This document shows, piece by piece, positions 17,892 through 26,730 of a stretch of 33,060 nucleotides of DNA; positions within the stretch are counted from its first letter, which is position 1; every line of letters starts with the position of its first letter. The notes under the pieces were generated by a model. It saw only the letters and a program-made list of their open reading frames with translations. It made no database searches and was not told the DNA's origin. A program made the position numbers and the translations under genes. The stretch comes from Rhizobium sp. CF122. Lineage in GTDB: Bacteria; Pseudomonadota; Alphaproteobacteria; Rhizobiales; Rhizobiaceae. The stretch is taken from contig NZ_AKKA01000046.1 in assembly GCF_000282035.1 (NCBI RefSeq), positions 1 to 33,060 of the forward strand, in the 5' to 3' direction.

Positions 17892-17904
17892 TAAATCATT
17901 GATT
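17892..17904 (-). promoter_or_regulatory. IHF binding site
   Basis: The minus strand reads AATCAATGATTTA, matching the IHF consensus WATCAANNNNTTR at every position. It lies between the sigma54 promoter and the DctD site candidates, where DNA bending would bring the activator to the polymerase. Confidence 0.68.
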
Positions 17905-17948
17905 CAGAAACCATTTTCTGTATAGATCGTAGGGTCGACCGGAAGACG

Positions 17949-17998
17949 TGAGCGTATTTTCGCACAAATTGATTTGACGCGAGTGCGGAATTGCACAC
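17949..17998. promoter_or_regulatory. Tandem DctD upstream activating sites (candidate)
   Basis: Two imperfect inverted repeats: TGAGCG-N6-CGCACA (17949-17966) and GAGTGC-N6-GCACAC (17981-17998). Each has five of six bases paired, and the centres are 32 bp apart, about three helical turns. They lie 85-135 bases upstream of the sigma54 promoter, as in described rhizobial dctA promoters. The second site ends close to the dctB ribosome binding site. Confidence 0.62.
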
Positions 17999-18008
17999 AA
18001 GGTGAATA

Positions 18009-19871
18009 ATGCTTCAGTCGACTTCGATGTCAGGTTTCGGCTTGTTCGACCGCACCCGCCGGCGGGCGCGGCGCGTGTGGATCGTGTTTGCCTCCGTTTC
18101 GGCAGTACTGGTCCTTGCCGCACTCTTTGCCGCGGACGTGTATGGGCGCCGCTCCGCCATCGATGCGATTGAGAGTCAAAGCCGAACCGACGCCAACCTC
18201 AAGGTCGCACTCCTCAACGCAGTCCTGGAGAGGCCCCGCGCGCTACCGCTGCTTCTTGCCGAAGACCAACAGGTTCTCGATGGTCTCTCCTCCGAAGGCA
18301 ACGATGCGATCGACATATTGAATCGGAAGCTTGAGCGGCTCGTCACGGGAACACAGGCAGCTGTGCTCTACGTCATCGGCCCCAACGGCATCGCCGTGTC
18401 CTCGAGCAATTGGCGGGAACCGATCAGCTTCGTCGGCAATGATTACACCTTTCGCGACTACTTCCGAAAGGCGATGGACGAAGGAACCGCCGAGCACTTT
18501 GCCCTGGGCAGTGTCAGCAAGCGCCCTGGCCTCTACATTTCCCGTCGTGTGGGCAGTGCCACAGCACCGCTTGGCGTCGTGGTCGTCAAGCTTGAGTTCG
18601 ACCGACTTGAGAGCGACTGGCGCGACACGCATCGCCCCGTCTACGTTACGGATGATCGCGGCGTTGTTCTGATCACCAGCATCCCCTCCTGGCGTTTTAT
18701 GATGAACAGGCCTGTGCCGGAGGCCGACCTTGCCGCCATTCGCAGCAGTCTGCAGTTCGGCGATGCGCCGCTGGCGACATTGCCGATCATGCGCCCACAG
18801 CCCATCGACACCGAGGCATCGCTTGTTTCCGCTGTTCTTCCCGGTGGTGGTGAGGGTCAGTATCTGCGCCTCACGACACCCGTCCCCACCACGCCCTGGC
18901 ATCTGGAATATCTTGTGCCCACTGACGCGCCGGTCGCGGCGTCGGTTCGCGAAATGCGGCTGCTGTCTCTGGCCGTGCTTCTACCGCTTCTCGCCATCGC
19001 GGCATTTCTTCTGTGGAGGCGCCAAGCGGCTGCGACGAAGATCGCGGAAGAACAAGCGATGCGCGAGGAGCTGGAACGGCGGGTCATCGCCCGAACCGAT
19101 GATCTCAGTCGGGCACGCGACCGTCTGCAAGCCGAAATCTCCGATCATCGGGAAACGGAAGCAAGACTGCAGATCGTGCAGCAGGAGCTGGTGCAGGCGA
19201 ACCGGCTCGCGATCCTCGGCCAAGTCGCGGCAGGCGTTGCGCATGAGATCAATCAACCGGTCGCGACCATACGCGCTTACGCGGACAATGCCCGCGTCTT
19301 CCTGGAGCGCAAGCAAACGAGTCCCGTCGACGACAACCTCCAAGCGATTGCGGGCCTCACCGAGCGGATCGGCGCGATTACCGACGAATTGAAGGCCTTC
19401 GCGCGGAAAGGCCGTGCAGCGGCGGAGCCTGTTGAATTGCGCGGCGTTATCGACGGGGCGGTGGTTCTGCTGAAAAGCCGATTTGCCGGCCGGTTGGAGG
19501 CGCTCCACATCCGGCCGCCGCCAACAGGGCTATGCGTGCTTGGCAACCGGATCCGGCTTGAGCAGATTCTGATCAACCTGTTCCAGAACGCCTTGGAAGC
19601 GCTTGATGGGCGAGCCGATGCGAAGGTCGACGTCTTCGTAACCGAGACAGACGACGAGGTTGCAATCGAAGTCGCCGACAATGGTCCGGGCATTTCGCCT
19701 GCCATCCTGAAGTCGCTTTTCACACCATTCAACACGTCCAAGGAGAGAGGTCTGGGTCTTGGCCTCGTCATTTCCAAGGACATCGTAGCCGACTACGGCG
19801 GCCGCATCGACGTAACAAGCGATGAAACCGGAACCTGCTTCACGGTGCATCTGCGGAAGGCCAGAGCATGA
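18009..19871 (+). CDS. dctB: C4-dicarboxylate sensor histidine kinase DctB
   Basis: A 620-residue membrane kinase. One transmembrane helix at about 23-43 and another at about 318-338 bracket a periplasmic double-PAS (dCACHE-type) dicarboxylate sensor. A coiled linker follows, then the dimerisation/phosphoacceptor domain with His412 in GVAHEINQP. The ATPase domain has the N-box [16 protein letters not shown] and the G-box [10 protein letters not shown]. It phosphorylates DctD when succinate, malate or fumarate is present, in concert with DctA. AAGGTG precedes the ATG, and the gene overlaps dctD by four bases (ATGA), showing translational coupling. It is divergent from dctA. Confidence 0.96.
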   Translation: MLQSTSMSGFGLFDRTRRRARRVWIVFASVSAVLVLAALFAADVYGRRSAIDAIESQSRTDANLKVALLNAVLERPRALPLLLAEDQQVLDGLSSEGNDAIDILNRKLERLVTGTQAAVLYVIGPNGIAVSSSNWREPISFVGNDYTFRDYFRKAMDEGTAEHFALGSVSKRPGLYISRRVGSATAPLGVVVVKLEFDRLESDWRDTHRPVYVTDDRGVVLITSIPSWRFMMNRPVPEADLAAIRSSLQFGDAPLATLPIMRPQPIDTEASLVSAVLPGGGEGQYLRLTTPVPTTPWHLEYLVPTDAPVAASVREMRLLSLAVLLPLLAIAAFLLWRRQAAATKIAEEQAMREELERRVIARTDDLSRARDRLQAEISDHRETEARLQIVQQELVQANRLAILGQVAAGVAHEINQPVATIRAYADNARVFLERKQTSPVDDNLQAIAGLTERIGAITDELKAFARKGRAAAEPVELRGVIDGAVVLLKSRFAGRLEALHIRPPPTGLCVLGNRIRLEQILINLFQNALEALDGRADAKVDVFVTETDDEVAIEVADNGPGISPAILKSLFTPFNTSKERGLGLGLVISKDIVADYGGRIDVTSDETGTCFTVHLRKARA

Positions 19872-21232
19872 GCGATGTAACACCGATCTTCCTCGTCGAT
19901 GACGACAAGGACCTGCTGCGGGCAACCAAGCAGACGCTTGAACTCGCCGGCTTTGCCGTTTCCGCCTTTTCGGACGCTGGCGAAGCGCTGGCCGCATTGA
20001 ACCCGGATTTCGCAGGCGTTCTCGTTTCTGATATCCGAATGCCTGAGATCGATGGCTTGCAACTCTTCGGCCGCGTGCAACAGCAGGACGAGGACCTCCC
20101 GGTCATCCTGGTCACCGGCCACGGCGACATTCCGATGGCGGTTAAAGCCATGCAGGACGGCGTCTACGACTTCATCACAAAGCCTTTCGCGACGGATCGA
20201 CTCATCCAAAGCGTGCGGCGCGCTGCCGAAAAGCGCCGCCTCGTCATGGAAAACAGATCTTTGCGGAAAGCCACCGAAGACGCGCGCGACGACCTGCCGC
20301 TGATCGGCCAGACACCAGCGATGGAGCGGCTGCGCCACACCTTGCGGCAGATTGCCGATACTGATGTCGACGTTCTCCTTATGGGAGAAACCGGCAGCGG
20401 CAAGGAGGTGGTTGCAAGCCTGCTCCACCGCTGGAGCCGGCGCGCATCCGGCAATTTCGTCGCGCTCAACTGCGGGGCGCTGCCGGAGAGTGTGGTTGAA
20501 AGCGAGCTGTTCGGTCACGAGCCGGGCGCCTTCACCGGCGCGCAGAAGAAACGCATCGGGCGCATCGAACATGCAAGCGGCGGAACCCTCTTCCTCGACG
20601 AGATCGAGAGCATGCCACCGGCAACGCAGGTGCAGATGTTACGCGTGCTCGAAATGCGCGAGGTTACACCGCTCGGCACCAACGAGGTCCGGCCGGTCGA
20701 TCTGCGTGTCGTTGCTGCCTCCAAGATCGATCTCGGCGACCCCCGCCAACGCGGCGATTTTCGAGAGGATCTCTATTACCGGCTCAACGTTGTGACGATC
20801 TCCATCCCGCCGCTCAAGGAGCGCCGAGACGATGTTCCACTTCTTTTCGGCTACTTCGCCGAGCGCGCCGCGAGCCGCTTCAAGCGGGACGTGCCTGCGA
20901 TCCCGCCGTCGATTCACCGCCATCTGCGGGAACACGACTGGCCGGGCAACGTGCGCGAACTATCGCATTTTGCCGAGCGGTTTGTACTGGGAGTCGGACA
21001 CGTCTCTAGCCGTATGCCAGCAGCAGCACCGGAGGCGGACGAAACCCTGTCGCTGCCGGACCGGCTCGAACGCTACGAGGCTCACATCATTCGCGAAGCT
21101 CTGAACGCCAACGGCGGCGACGTGCGTCGTACCATCGCGGAACTAGGCATCCCCAGGAAGACGTTCTACGACAAGCTGCAACGCCACGGCATCGTCCGCA
21201 GCGATTTCGCGTCTTCTTCCGACAGGAGCTAG
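19868..21232 (+). CDS. dctD: C4-dicarboxylate response regulator DctD (sigma54 activator)
   Basis: A 454-residue NtrC-type regulator. The receiver domain has the phosphorylation site Asp55 ([12 protein letters not shown]). The AAA+ domain has Walker A GETGSGKE at about 173-180, the sigma54-contacting GAFTGA loop at about 220-225 and Walker B FLDEIE at about 242. The C-terminal Fis-type helix-turn-helix ([20 protein letters not shown]) binds the upstream sites. Phosphorylated DctD uses ATP hydrolysis to open the sigma54 promoter of dctA. Its start codon overlaps the dctB stop. Nothing in the domains appears broken. Confidence 0.97.
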   Translation: MSDVTPIFLVDDDKDLLRATKQTLELAGFAVSAFSDAGEALAALNPDFAGVLVSDIRMPEIDGLQLFGRVQQQDEDLPVILVTGHGDIPMAVKAMQDGVYDFITKPFATDRLIQSVRRAAEKRRLVMENRSLRKATEDARDDLPLIGQTPAMERLRHTLRQIADTDVDVLLMGETGSGKEVVASLLHRWSRRASGNFVALNCGALPESVVESELFGHEPGAFTGAQKKRIGRIEHASGGTLFLDEIESMPPATQVQMLRVLEMREVTPLGTNEVRPVDLRVVAASKIDLGDPRQRGDFREDLYYRLNVVTISIPPLKERRDDVPLLFGYFAERAASRFKRDVPAIPPSIHRHLREHDWPGNVRELSHFAERFVLGVGHVSSRMPAAAPEADETLSLPDRLERYEAHIIREALNANGGDVRRTIAELGIPRKTFYDKLQRHGIVRSDFASSSDRS

Positions 21233-21319
21233 GTCTATCTAGCCCTTGGAGGACAAGACGGAAATGCGTCGACGGACTATCCCTCGCCCCCCTTCGCTCA
21301 GCCTGTTGCTGCGCTGAAA

Positions 21320-21664
21320 TCAGAGTCTGATGACATAGTCCTTGCGAGTCGTTTCAACGACTTCCCAGCTTCCCTTGAAGCCCGGCTTGAGGATCATCCG
21401 ATCGCCCGCGCGAAGGTGCACGACATCGCCCCCATCCTCCGTCACGATGGAGTAACCCGAGAGCACGCTGAAATACTCCCACTCGTCATAGACGATGCGC
21501 CACTTGCCGGGGGATGCTTCCCATACGCCGGAATAGAGGCCGCCATCGGCCTCCTCGAGACTCCAGGTCTTGAACTGGGGATCCCCAACAAGCACACGGT
21601 CGGCGTCCGGGGCGCCGAACGCCGGTTCGACGCCGCTAATGTCAAAGGTCAGGTAGTTTGCCAT
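21320..21664 (-). CDS. Small cupin protein (cupin_3 / DUF861 type)
   Basis: About 114 residues forming a single cupin barrel of the cupin_3 (PF05899-like) type, recognised by the WEYFSVLSGYSIVTEDGG and RAGDRMILKPGFKGSWEV patterns. Family members include ureidoglycine aminohydrolases and EutQ-like proteins, but most are uncharacterised, and the His ligands of classic cupins are not evident. The start at 21664 has GAAGGA about 10 bases upstream. An in-frame ATG at 21697 would place the 24-bp inverted repeat (21671-21694) inside the coding region. It is convergent with dctD. Function unknown. Confidence 0.75.
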   Translation of the reverse strand: MANYLTFDISGVEPAFGAPDADRVLVGDPQFKTWSLEEADGGLYSGVWEASPGKWRIVYDEWEYFSVLSGYSIVTEDGGDVVHLRAGDRMILKPGFKGSWEVVETTRKDYVIRL

Positions 21665-21670
21665 CGTCTC

Positions 21671-21694
21671 AGTGTCCTTCGCAGCAAACGTTTG
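21671..21694 (-). repeat. 24-bp inverted repeat, left copy
   Basis: These 24 bases are the exact reverse complement of 24041-24064. The copy lies immediately upstream of the cupin_3 start codon and includes its GAAGGA ribosome binding site. One end is the 10-bp palindrome CAAACGTTTG. Confidence 0.93.
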
Positions 21695-21790
21695 CATAAG
21701 CAGCTATTGAAATCGTGAGCTTTTTCGAGCGCGTTCGCAATATACGTTCGACACCTTCGCAGCCACAACCGTCGGCGGCTAAAACATCAA

Positions 21791-22015
21791 TTGACGCTGC
21801 TCGTCGGACATTCAGCCGAGGAAGTGTTGGGTTTCTATGGCGAGGAGAATGCCGTCACCATGACCGGAAGGGCGGGCACAGGCTTTGTCGAGGACCCTTT
21901 CGGCTTCCATATGGGCACGTTGGCAAAGCAAACGCCGCGTCTGATGATGGAAGTCGGATTTGGCGTGTCGAAACCGTCAAAGCGCCGTTATCATGGTGAG
22001 CCGGTCATTCGATAA
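21791..22015 (+). pseudogene. Remnant of an oxygenase-like protein (C-terminal part)
   Basis: An open frame of 74 codons. Its middle, FVEDPFGFHMG followed by PRLMMEVGFGVS, resembles the C-terminal metal and 2-oxoglutarate site (His ... Arg) of phytanoyl-CoA dioxygenase-like proteins. No N-terminal two-thirds with the HxD half of the site is present upstream, the start has no good ribosome binding site, and the following 360 bases are empty. I read it as a decayed 3' fragment. The family call rests on a short motif only. Confidence 0.42.
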
Positions 22016-22377
22016 CCGGATTAAGCGCCGAAACGAATCGCCGCCCCGCAGCGCACGCGCGAGCCACCATCTTCACACCATAGTCAATCTCTTAGAATTG
22101 GAACACGAACCGGTGCTCGCACGGCTCCCCGACGAGGTCTCTCTTGTTAGTACGGCTACGGAGCAGTGACCTTCGGAGGATAGCCAGTTCCGACGGTGCG
22201 AGGATTTCTTGAATGTCGCCATCGCAACCATCGTCCACATTGGACGCCAGTCTCCTCTCTGCCAGGGCTGTGTGAGCCGGTGATGTCAACACGCTCGCGC
22301 AGAGAAGGAGCTTGACCGCAGCCCGTAATTGGTAACTGAACGCTTCAGTCCGCGGGAGCTTCCAATGCGTTCAAGGA
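22016..22377. other. Intergenic region, no supported gene
   Basis: About 360 bases with only short frames lacking ribosome binding sites or family features. A perfect small dyad, ACTGAA-CGC-TTCAGT (22336-22350), lies just beyond the cspA stop and may be a weak terminator. Confidence 0.4.
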
Positions 22378-22587
22378 TTACCGCACTTCGATGTTGATAG
22401 CTTTGGGGCCCTTGCCCCTTTTATCTGGCTCCGTATCGAACGACACCTTTTGTCCTTCATGAAGAGATTGGATGCCAGAATCCTGAAGAGCCGAGATGTG
22501 TACGAACACATCATTGCCACCGCCGTCGGGGCTTATAAAGCCAAACCCCTTGTCGGCATTGAAGAATTTGACTGTACCCGTTGGCAT
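22378..22587 (-). CDS. Cold-shock domain protein (CspA family)
   Basis: A 69-residue single cold-shock domain. RNP1 is KGFGFI at 13-18 and RNP2 is VFVHIS at 27-32, both intact, with the usual GTVKFFN start and EGQKVSFD strand. Such proteins bind single-stranded RNA and DNA and melt mRNA structure after cold shock or in stationary phase. Rhizobia carry several paralogues, so no number is assigned. GAGGTAAG precedes the ATG. The roughly 350-base gene-free stretch upstream could include a long leader, as in many csp genes, but no element was identified in it. Confidence 0.95.
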   Translation of the reverse strand: MPTGTVKFFNADKGFGFISPDGGGNDVFVHISALQDSGIQSLHEGQKVSFDTEPDKRGKGPKAINIEVR

Positions 22588-22938
22588 TGCTTACCTCATC
22601 AACTGCGAGACGGCCCCAACATGTAGCCGACGCTTGTCCTTCGCAAGCGAAAATACGCCTGCCGGATGTAATGCTCGTCGCGCCTATACAATTTGAAGCG
22701 GAGGTGAAGGTCGGCGTCCCTCCCAGGGCGCTGCGAGTGGCCAAGGCATGACCGCAGGTGACGCGATGCTGCCGGCGGTGGCGGCCAGCGGCCCAGATGC
22801 GATATGTCAACCAACCGAAACAAGAAGGCGTCTCGCCGTGCCGCGATCAAGGTCGATAAGAGCTCGGGGGATCTGCGATAAAATCGAGATCGTAGCGCGC
22901 GACTTTATCGGAAACAGTCTCGATTATACTCAACTTTG
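22588..22938. other. Gene-free region upstream of the cold-shock gene
   Basis: About 350 bases with no supported gene. It probably contains the promoter and any leader of the cold-shock gene on the minus strand; no clear promoter hexamers could be chosen. Confidence 0.4.
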
Positions 22939-23100
22939 CTAGGAGCCGGCGGACGTCTGCCTGCATCGCGACAGCCTTTCGATCAGAACCACCACGTCCT
23001 CGTCGTTCTTATGCCGATGATATTCGAAGAATACACAGCCCGGCTCATCGCGTGTAGACGCGACATGAGGCTCCATGGCGGCGAGGAACTCGTCCCGCAT
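22939..23100 (-). pseudogene. Remnant of an antibiotic biosynthesis monooxygenase (ABM) domain protein
   Basis: A 53-codon minus-strand frame reading MRDEFLAAMEPHVASTRDEP, then GCVFFEYHRHKNDEDVV. This is the central part of an ABM/YgiN-type dimeric alpha-beta barrel protein (normally about 95-105 residues). The N-terminal strand is missing, with an in-frame stop seven codons upstream of the ATG. After VVVLIER the sequence departs from the family, where a Trp and the C-terminal half would follow. It lies 35 bases downstream of the isochorismatase-like gene in the same direction and may once have been its operon partner. It is probably not functional. Confidence 0.55.
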
Positions 23101-23135
23101 CCCCTGCCTGCAGGTCAGTCAGCCGGTTATGAACT

Positions 23136-23849
23136 TCATCGGCCATCTAACGCCGATAAGGCATCTATCAGCGCACCAGATTCGGCCGTCCAGCCGAATA
23201 ACATCTCGATTGCGAGAAGCGACGCCTCGTGGTTGCTGCGGGGCGCATCGGCCGCGATCAACTCGGCCGTACAGTCCCTAAGCACAATGCAGCGGTAGTC
23301 ACGGAACGTCGCGTCCCTGACCGTCGACTCAACGCATATGCTGGTCGTTGCACCAGTGAATATGAGCGTGTTGATCCGTTTGGCACGAAGAATGGTGTCA
23401 AACGACGTTTCGAAGAAAGCGCTGTATCGATGCTTGGAGACCGCAACATCGCCTTGTCGGGGCTCAAGTTCCGCGACGATTGCCGTATTCCAAATATTGC
23501 GAACCAGAATTTGGCTTCGGATGCCGCTAGGTGCCTCCACTGTCGCGCCGATGTTCATGCGCCTGTGCTTGATCCGATGCGGGGAATCCTCGTTCCCCGC
23601 ATCGGAGAGGTCGGAATTGTGTTCCTGCCGGGTGTAGACGACAAACAATCCCGCACGCCGTGCCGTCTCGAGCACCCGGGAAATCGGCTGAACGAGGGCC
23701 GCAATCGGCGCGACATCAAGGCCAGCACCGTCGAACATTCCTCCACGGCTACCGAAGTCATTCTGCATATCGATGACCACGACGGCCGTCCTGCGGGGGT
23801 CGAGGCTTATCGGCTCAGGCCTAGCGGTGATTGAGACTTGCGCATCCAT
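23136..23849 (-). CDS. Isochorismatase-like cysteine hydrolase (RutB-like)
   Basis: A 237-residue protein of the isochorismatase superfamily. The catalytic triad is Asp27 (VVVIDMQNDF), Lys139 (VSKHRYSAF) and Cys172 (GATTSICVEST), which follows the RutB ureidoacrylate amidohydrolase pattern. Relatives hydrolyse amides such as ureidoacrylate, N-carbamoylsarcosine or nicotinamide. The absence of other rut genes makes the pyrimidine role doubtful. GGGAGG about 7 bases upstream supports the ATG at 23849 over the GTG at 23882. It sits inside the segment bounded by the 24-bp inverted repeat. Confidence 0.87.
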   Translation of the reverse strand: MDAQVSITARPEPISLDPRRTAVVVIDMQNDFGSRGGMFDGAGLDVAPIAALVQPISRVLETARRAGLFVVYTRQEHNSDLSDAGNEDSPHRIKHRRMNIGATVEAPSGIRSQILVRNIWNTAIVAELEPRQGDVAVSKHRYSAFFETSFDTILRAKRINTLIFTGATTSICVESTVRDATFRDYRCIVLRDCTAELIAADAPRSNHEASLLAIEMLFGWTAESGALIDALSALDGR

Positions 23850-23969
23850 TCCCAGCCCTCCCACATCGAGCGCGGCAACCATAGCACGGCGTGCGTGTAT
23901 CGTCTGCCAGACACCGACCGGTGCTTGCCGAAGGGATTTTCAAACGCCCAAGATCTGACATCGAACAAG

Positions 23970-23998
23970 AGCGCCCGACGCTGTTCGAGTCGGGCGCT
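23970..23998 (-). terminator. Hairpin downstream of the sulfhydrylase gene
   Basis: AGCGCCCGAC and GTCGGGCGCT form a perfect 10-bp stem with a 9-base loop. On the minus strand TCTTGTTC follows, a poor T-run. It is a likely terminator for the upstream minus-strand gene, 66 bases after its stop. Confidence 0.62.
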
Positions 23999-24040
23999 GA
24001 TCCTATGGTTGTATTTCGACAAAGGTAGTCTGCGAAACTA

Positions 24041-24064
24041 CAAACGTTTGCTGCGAAGGACACT
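24041..24064 (+). repeat. 24-bp inverted repeat, right copy
   Basis: These 24 bases are the exact reverse complement of 21671-21694. The last base falls in the stop codon of the O-acetylhomoserine sulfhydrylase gene. The sequences outside and inside the two copies differ immediately, so the repeat has sharp borders. Confidence 0.93.
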
Positions 24065-25347
24065 CAGATCTTTGCCAGCGACTGCTCGAGATCAGCGATG
24101 ATATCCTTTACGTCTTCGATACCGACCGAAAGGCGAACGACGTCGGGACCGGCACCGGCGGCGATCCTTTGCTCGTCCGTCAACTGACGGTGCGTGGTCG
24201 ACGCCGGATGGATCACGAGCGAGCGCGTATCGCCGATGTTGGCGAGATGCGAGAACAGCTCCAATCCCTCGACCAGCGTTTTGCCGGCCTCGTAGCCGCC
24301 CTTCACGCCGAAAGTGAAGACCGAACCGGCGCCCTTCGGCGAATAGCGCTGCTGTAGGGCGTAGTTCGGATCGTCTTCGAGGCCGGCATAGTTCACCCAG
24401 GCGATCTTGCTGTGTGCCTTCAACCACTTTGCGACAGCTATTGCATTATCGCTGTGGCGCTGCATGCGCAGCGGCAGCGTCTCGATGCCCGTCAGGATCA
24501 AGAACGCATTGAAGGGCGAGATGGCGGGGCCGAGATCGCGCAGACCGAGCACGCGGCAGGCGATGGCGAACGCGAAATTGCCGAAGGTCGAGTGCAAGAC
24601 CACGCCATTATATTCCGGCCGCGGGGTGGATAGCATCGGATAATTGCCGGACTTCGACCAATCGAAGGTTCCGCCATCGACGATGATGCCGCCCATCGAA
24701 TTGCCATGGCCGCCGAGGAACTTCGTCAGCGAGTGCACGACGATATCGGCGCCGTGTTCGATCGGCCGAATGAGGTAAGGGCTGGCCATGGTGTTGTCAA
24801 CGATGAGCGGCAGGCCATGCTTGTGCGCCACCGCCGCGATCGCGGCAATGTCGACGAAGGTGCCGCCGGGATTGGCGAGGCTTTCGATGAAGATCGCCCG
24901 CGTCTTGTCATCGATCTGGCTTTCGAAGCTTGCCGGGTCGGCGGAATCCGCCCAGCGAACCTGCCAGCCGAAATTATCGAAGGCATGGCCGAACTGGTTG
25001 ATCGAGCCTCCGTAGAGCCGCTTCGCGGCCACGAAGTTTTCGCCGGGGCGCATAAGCGTGTGGAAGACGATCATCTGCGCCGCATGGCCGGACGCAACGG
25101 CGAGCGCCGCAGTGCCGCCCTCGAGTGCCGCGACGCGCTCTTCGAGCACGGCCTGGGTCGGGTTCATGATACGCGTATAGATATTGCCGAATTGCTGCAG
25201 ACCGAAAAGGGCTGCCGCATGATCGGAGTCGTTGAAGACATAAGCCGTCGTCTGATAAATCGGCGTCGCGCGTGCGCCGGTCGCGGGGTCCGGCTGTGCT
25301 CCCGCATGGACTGCCAACGTATTGAAACCCGGACCGTTCTTGGCCAT
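24064..25347 (-). CDS. metY: O-acetylhomoserine sulfhydrylase / aminocarboxypropyltransferase
   Basis: A 427-residue PLP enzyme of the Cys/Met metabolism family. The N-terminus [20 protein letters not shown] and the [11 protein letters not shown] motif mark the O-acetylhomoserine type. The PLP lysine is Lys209 in [12 protein letters not shown]. It makes homocysteine (or methionine) from O-acetylhomoserine and sulfide (or methanethiol) in the cytosol. A cystathionine gamma-synthase or O-succinylhomoserine enzyme (metZ) is the alternative, but the length above 420 and the motifs favour metY. The gene stands alone, followed by a hairpin; its stop codon touches the 24-bp inverted repeat. Confidence 0.92.
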   Translation of the reverse strand: MAKNGPGFNTLAVHAGAQPDPATGARATPIYQTTAYVFNDSDHAAALFGLQQFGNIYTRIMNPTQAVLEERVAALEGGTAALAVASGHAAQMIVFHTLMRPGENFVAAKRLYGGSINQFGHAFDNFGWQVRWADSADPASFESQIDDKTRAIFIESLANPGGTFVDIAAIAAVAHKHGLPLIVDNTMASPYLIRPIEHGADIVVHSLTKFLGGHGNSMGGIIVDGGTFDWSKSGNYPMLSTPRPEYNGVVLHSTFGNFAFAIACRVLGLRDLGPAISPFNAFLILTGIETLPLRMQRHSDNAIAVAKWLKAHSKIAWVNYAGLEDDPNYALQQRYSPKGAGSVFTFGVKGGYEAGKTLVEGLELFSHLANIGDTRSLVIHPASTTHRQLTDEQRIAAGAGPDVVRLSVGIEDVKDIIADLEQSLAKI

Positions 25348-25455
25348 GAAGCCCTCCCATTCAGTGATCGAATGGCGGCGAGCATAGCCGACGGCCGCGA
25401 AAAGTTAATCGCGTTCCATTTCAACCCAGGCACGTTATTTGAAAAATCCAACCCG

Positions 25456-25884
25456 TCAGCGGGCGAGCCGTGGATACTCGATAGCGGGGCATCGATCCAT
25501 GACGATTTTGATGCCGGCCGCCTCGGCCCTTGCCGCTGCCGCATCATCACGCACGCCAAGCTGCGCCCATATCACCTTCGGTCGCGGGTTCATTGCCAAT
25601 GCCTCATCGACAACACCTGATAGATATTCCGAGGCCCGAAAGACCTCGACCATGTCCACCGGCACAGGGACATCGGCGAGCCGGGCGTAAACCGTTTGAC
25701 CTTGGATCTGCTTGCCGGCCTGGCCTGGGTTCACAGGGATGACGTTGTATCCCCGTGACAGCAGATAGCCCATCACGCCATTGCTGGGTCGAGCGGGATT
25801 CGGCGACGCGCCGGTCAGGGCAATCGTCTTCACGGAACGCAGAATGTCGAGGATGTAGTCATCCTCATATTCATCGTGATTCAA
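25456..25884 (-). CDS. CoA-binding protein (YccU family)
   Basis: A 142-residue protein with a single CoA-binding Rossmann domain. The nucleotide loop is LTGASPNPARPSNGVM at about residues 23-38, and the later VIWAQLGV and IKIVMDRCPAIEYPRL motifs are standard for this family. These proteins bind CoA, but their cellular role is not established. The start is a TTG at 25884, with GGAGG 9 bases upstream and the family's usual length. The intergenic distance of 108 bases to metY suggests a possible shared transcript, with this gene first. Confidence 0.9.
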   Translation of the reverse strand: MNHDEYEDDYILDILRSVKTIALTGASPNPARPSNGVMGYLLSRGYNVIPVNPGQAGKQIQGQTVYARLADVPVPVDMVEVFRASEYLSGVVDEALAMNPRPKVIWAQLGVRDDAAAARAEAAGIKIVMDRCPAIEYPRLAR

Positions 25885-25988
25885 GGGCTTCGGCCTCCGA
25901 TAACAATCGCGTTTATTTCGCGGTTCGTTGAAACCAGCAGTTAGTTTCGGCGTATATAGGAATTAGGACGCCCAAGGAGGATGTTCCC

Positions 25989-26318
25989 ATGAAAAAATTG
26001 GCTGCCGTGATCGCCTTCGTTATGGCTACCTCCCCGGCGCTGGCCATTTCGCGATACAATTCGCTCACGATAAGCTGTCAGGCCGCACGTGCAGCGATCC
26101 GCAATGAGGGCGCCGTGATTTTGCGGTATCCGTCGAAGCGGGTGCCCGGCATGACACTGTTCGACCGCTACATTCGCAACAGCAATTATTGCGACGTCAA
26201 CAAATACGCGGAATGGACGACCATCCCGACCAAGGACAATCCGAGGTGCCGTGTTCTGAATTGTCAGAATATCGACAACCTGAACGGGATGTTTATCATC
26301 CCATATTACTCGCTGTAA
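25989..26318 (+). CDS. Small secreted protein of unknown function
   Basis: A 109-residue protein with a clear Sec signal peptide (MKKLAAVIAFVMATSPALA, cleavage likely after residue 19). The mature part is about 90 residues with four cysteines (30, 68, 87, 92), which could form two disulfides in the periplasm, and a tyrosine-ending C-terminus. AAGGAGG lies 7 bases before the ATG, a very strong ribosome binding site. I do not recognise the family, though similar short exported proteins are widespread in rhizobia. It is divergent from the CoA-binding gene. Confidence 0.82.
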   Translation: MKKLAAVIAFVMATSPALAISRYNSLTISCQAARAAIRNEGAVILRYPSKRVPGMTLFDRYIRNSNYCDVNKYAEWTTIPTKDNPRCRVLNCQNIDNLNGMFIIPYYSL

Positions 26319-26730
26319 AAGCGCACTCCTGCCATACCAAATCGTGACGCGCGAGGCCTTGCCGACACAACCGTGCGCGCTGCGGGATCCGGCTGAGCGG
26401 CGGATTCCGTGATGGCTTTGTCACACTCCTGCAAAATTCGACACGGAAGAGTCGGCACCACCGTCAGTGTTCTATGTATATCCTGTATATGTTCACATAT
26501 GTTCCCGCATATGTTAGCAACGCCTCATAGTTGAATAAGAGATAACCGAATAAACACTTCTGGTGTACGTTCCTCTTTTCCGGAAATTGCGAACCAGCAT
26601 CTTCAGGTTGCCTGATATATGACAGAGCGTTGTTGCGCTCCGTCACGTCGTCAACCGGGATTGCTTTTTGCCGGCAACGGCGTAACAAGCATTTCACAAT
26701 TGCTGTTTTCACACCGTCCGGTGGTCCTTT
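26319..26730. other. Intergenic region upstream of the EamA gene
   Basis: About 410 bases without a supported gene. It contains three phased ATATGTT repeats (26487-26515) in an A+T-rich patch. It also has an imperfect hairpin, TGAC-A-GAGCG / CGCTC-C-GTCA, at about 26628-26653, between the repeats and the EamA start. Confidence 0.45.
26487..26515 (+). repeat. Three phased ATATGTT direct repeats
   Basis: ATATGTT occurs at 26487, 26497 and 26509, spaced 10 and 12 bases, close to one helical turn. The middle copy forms the palindrome ACATATGT. This could be an array for a regulator, but no regulator is encoded nearby. Confidence 0.55.

Noticed and set aside
21244..21317. Tiny 17-codon frame with GGAGG upstream, after dctD
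   Set aside because: Too short, with a repetitive Arg/Pro/Leu composition and no relatives I recognise. Spacing to the ribosome binding site is poor.
21671..24064. Interpretation of the repeat-bounded segment as an insertion sequence or a defence island
   Set aside because: No transposase, integrase, nuclease or toxin-like gene lies between the repeats. Only the border repeat itself is supported.
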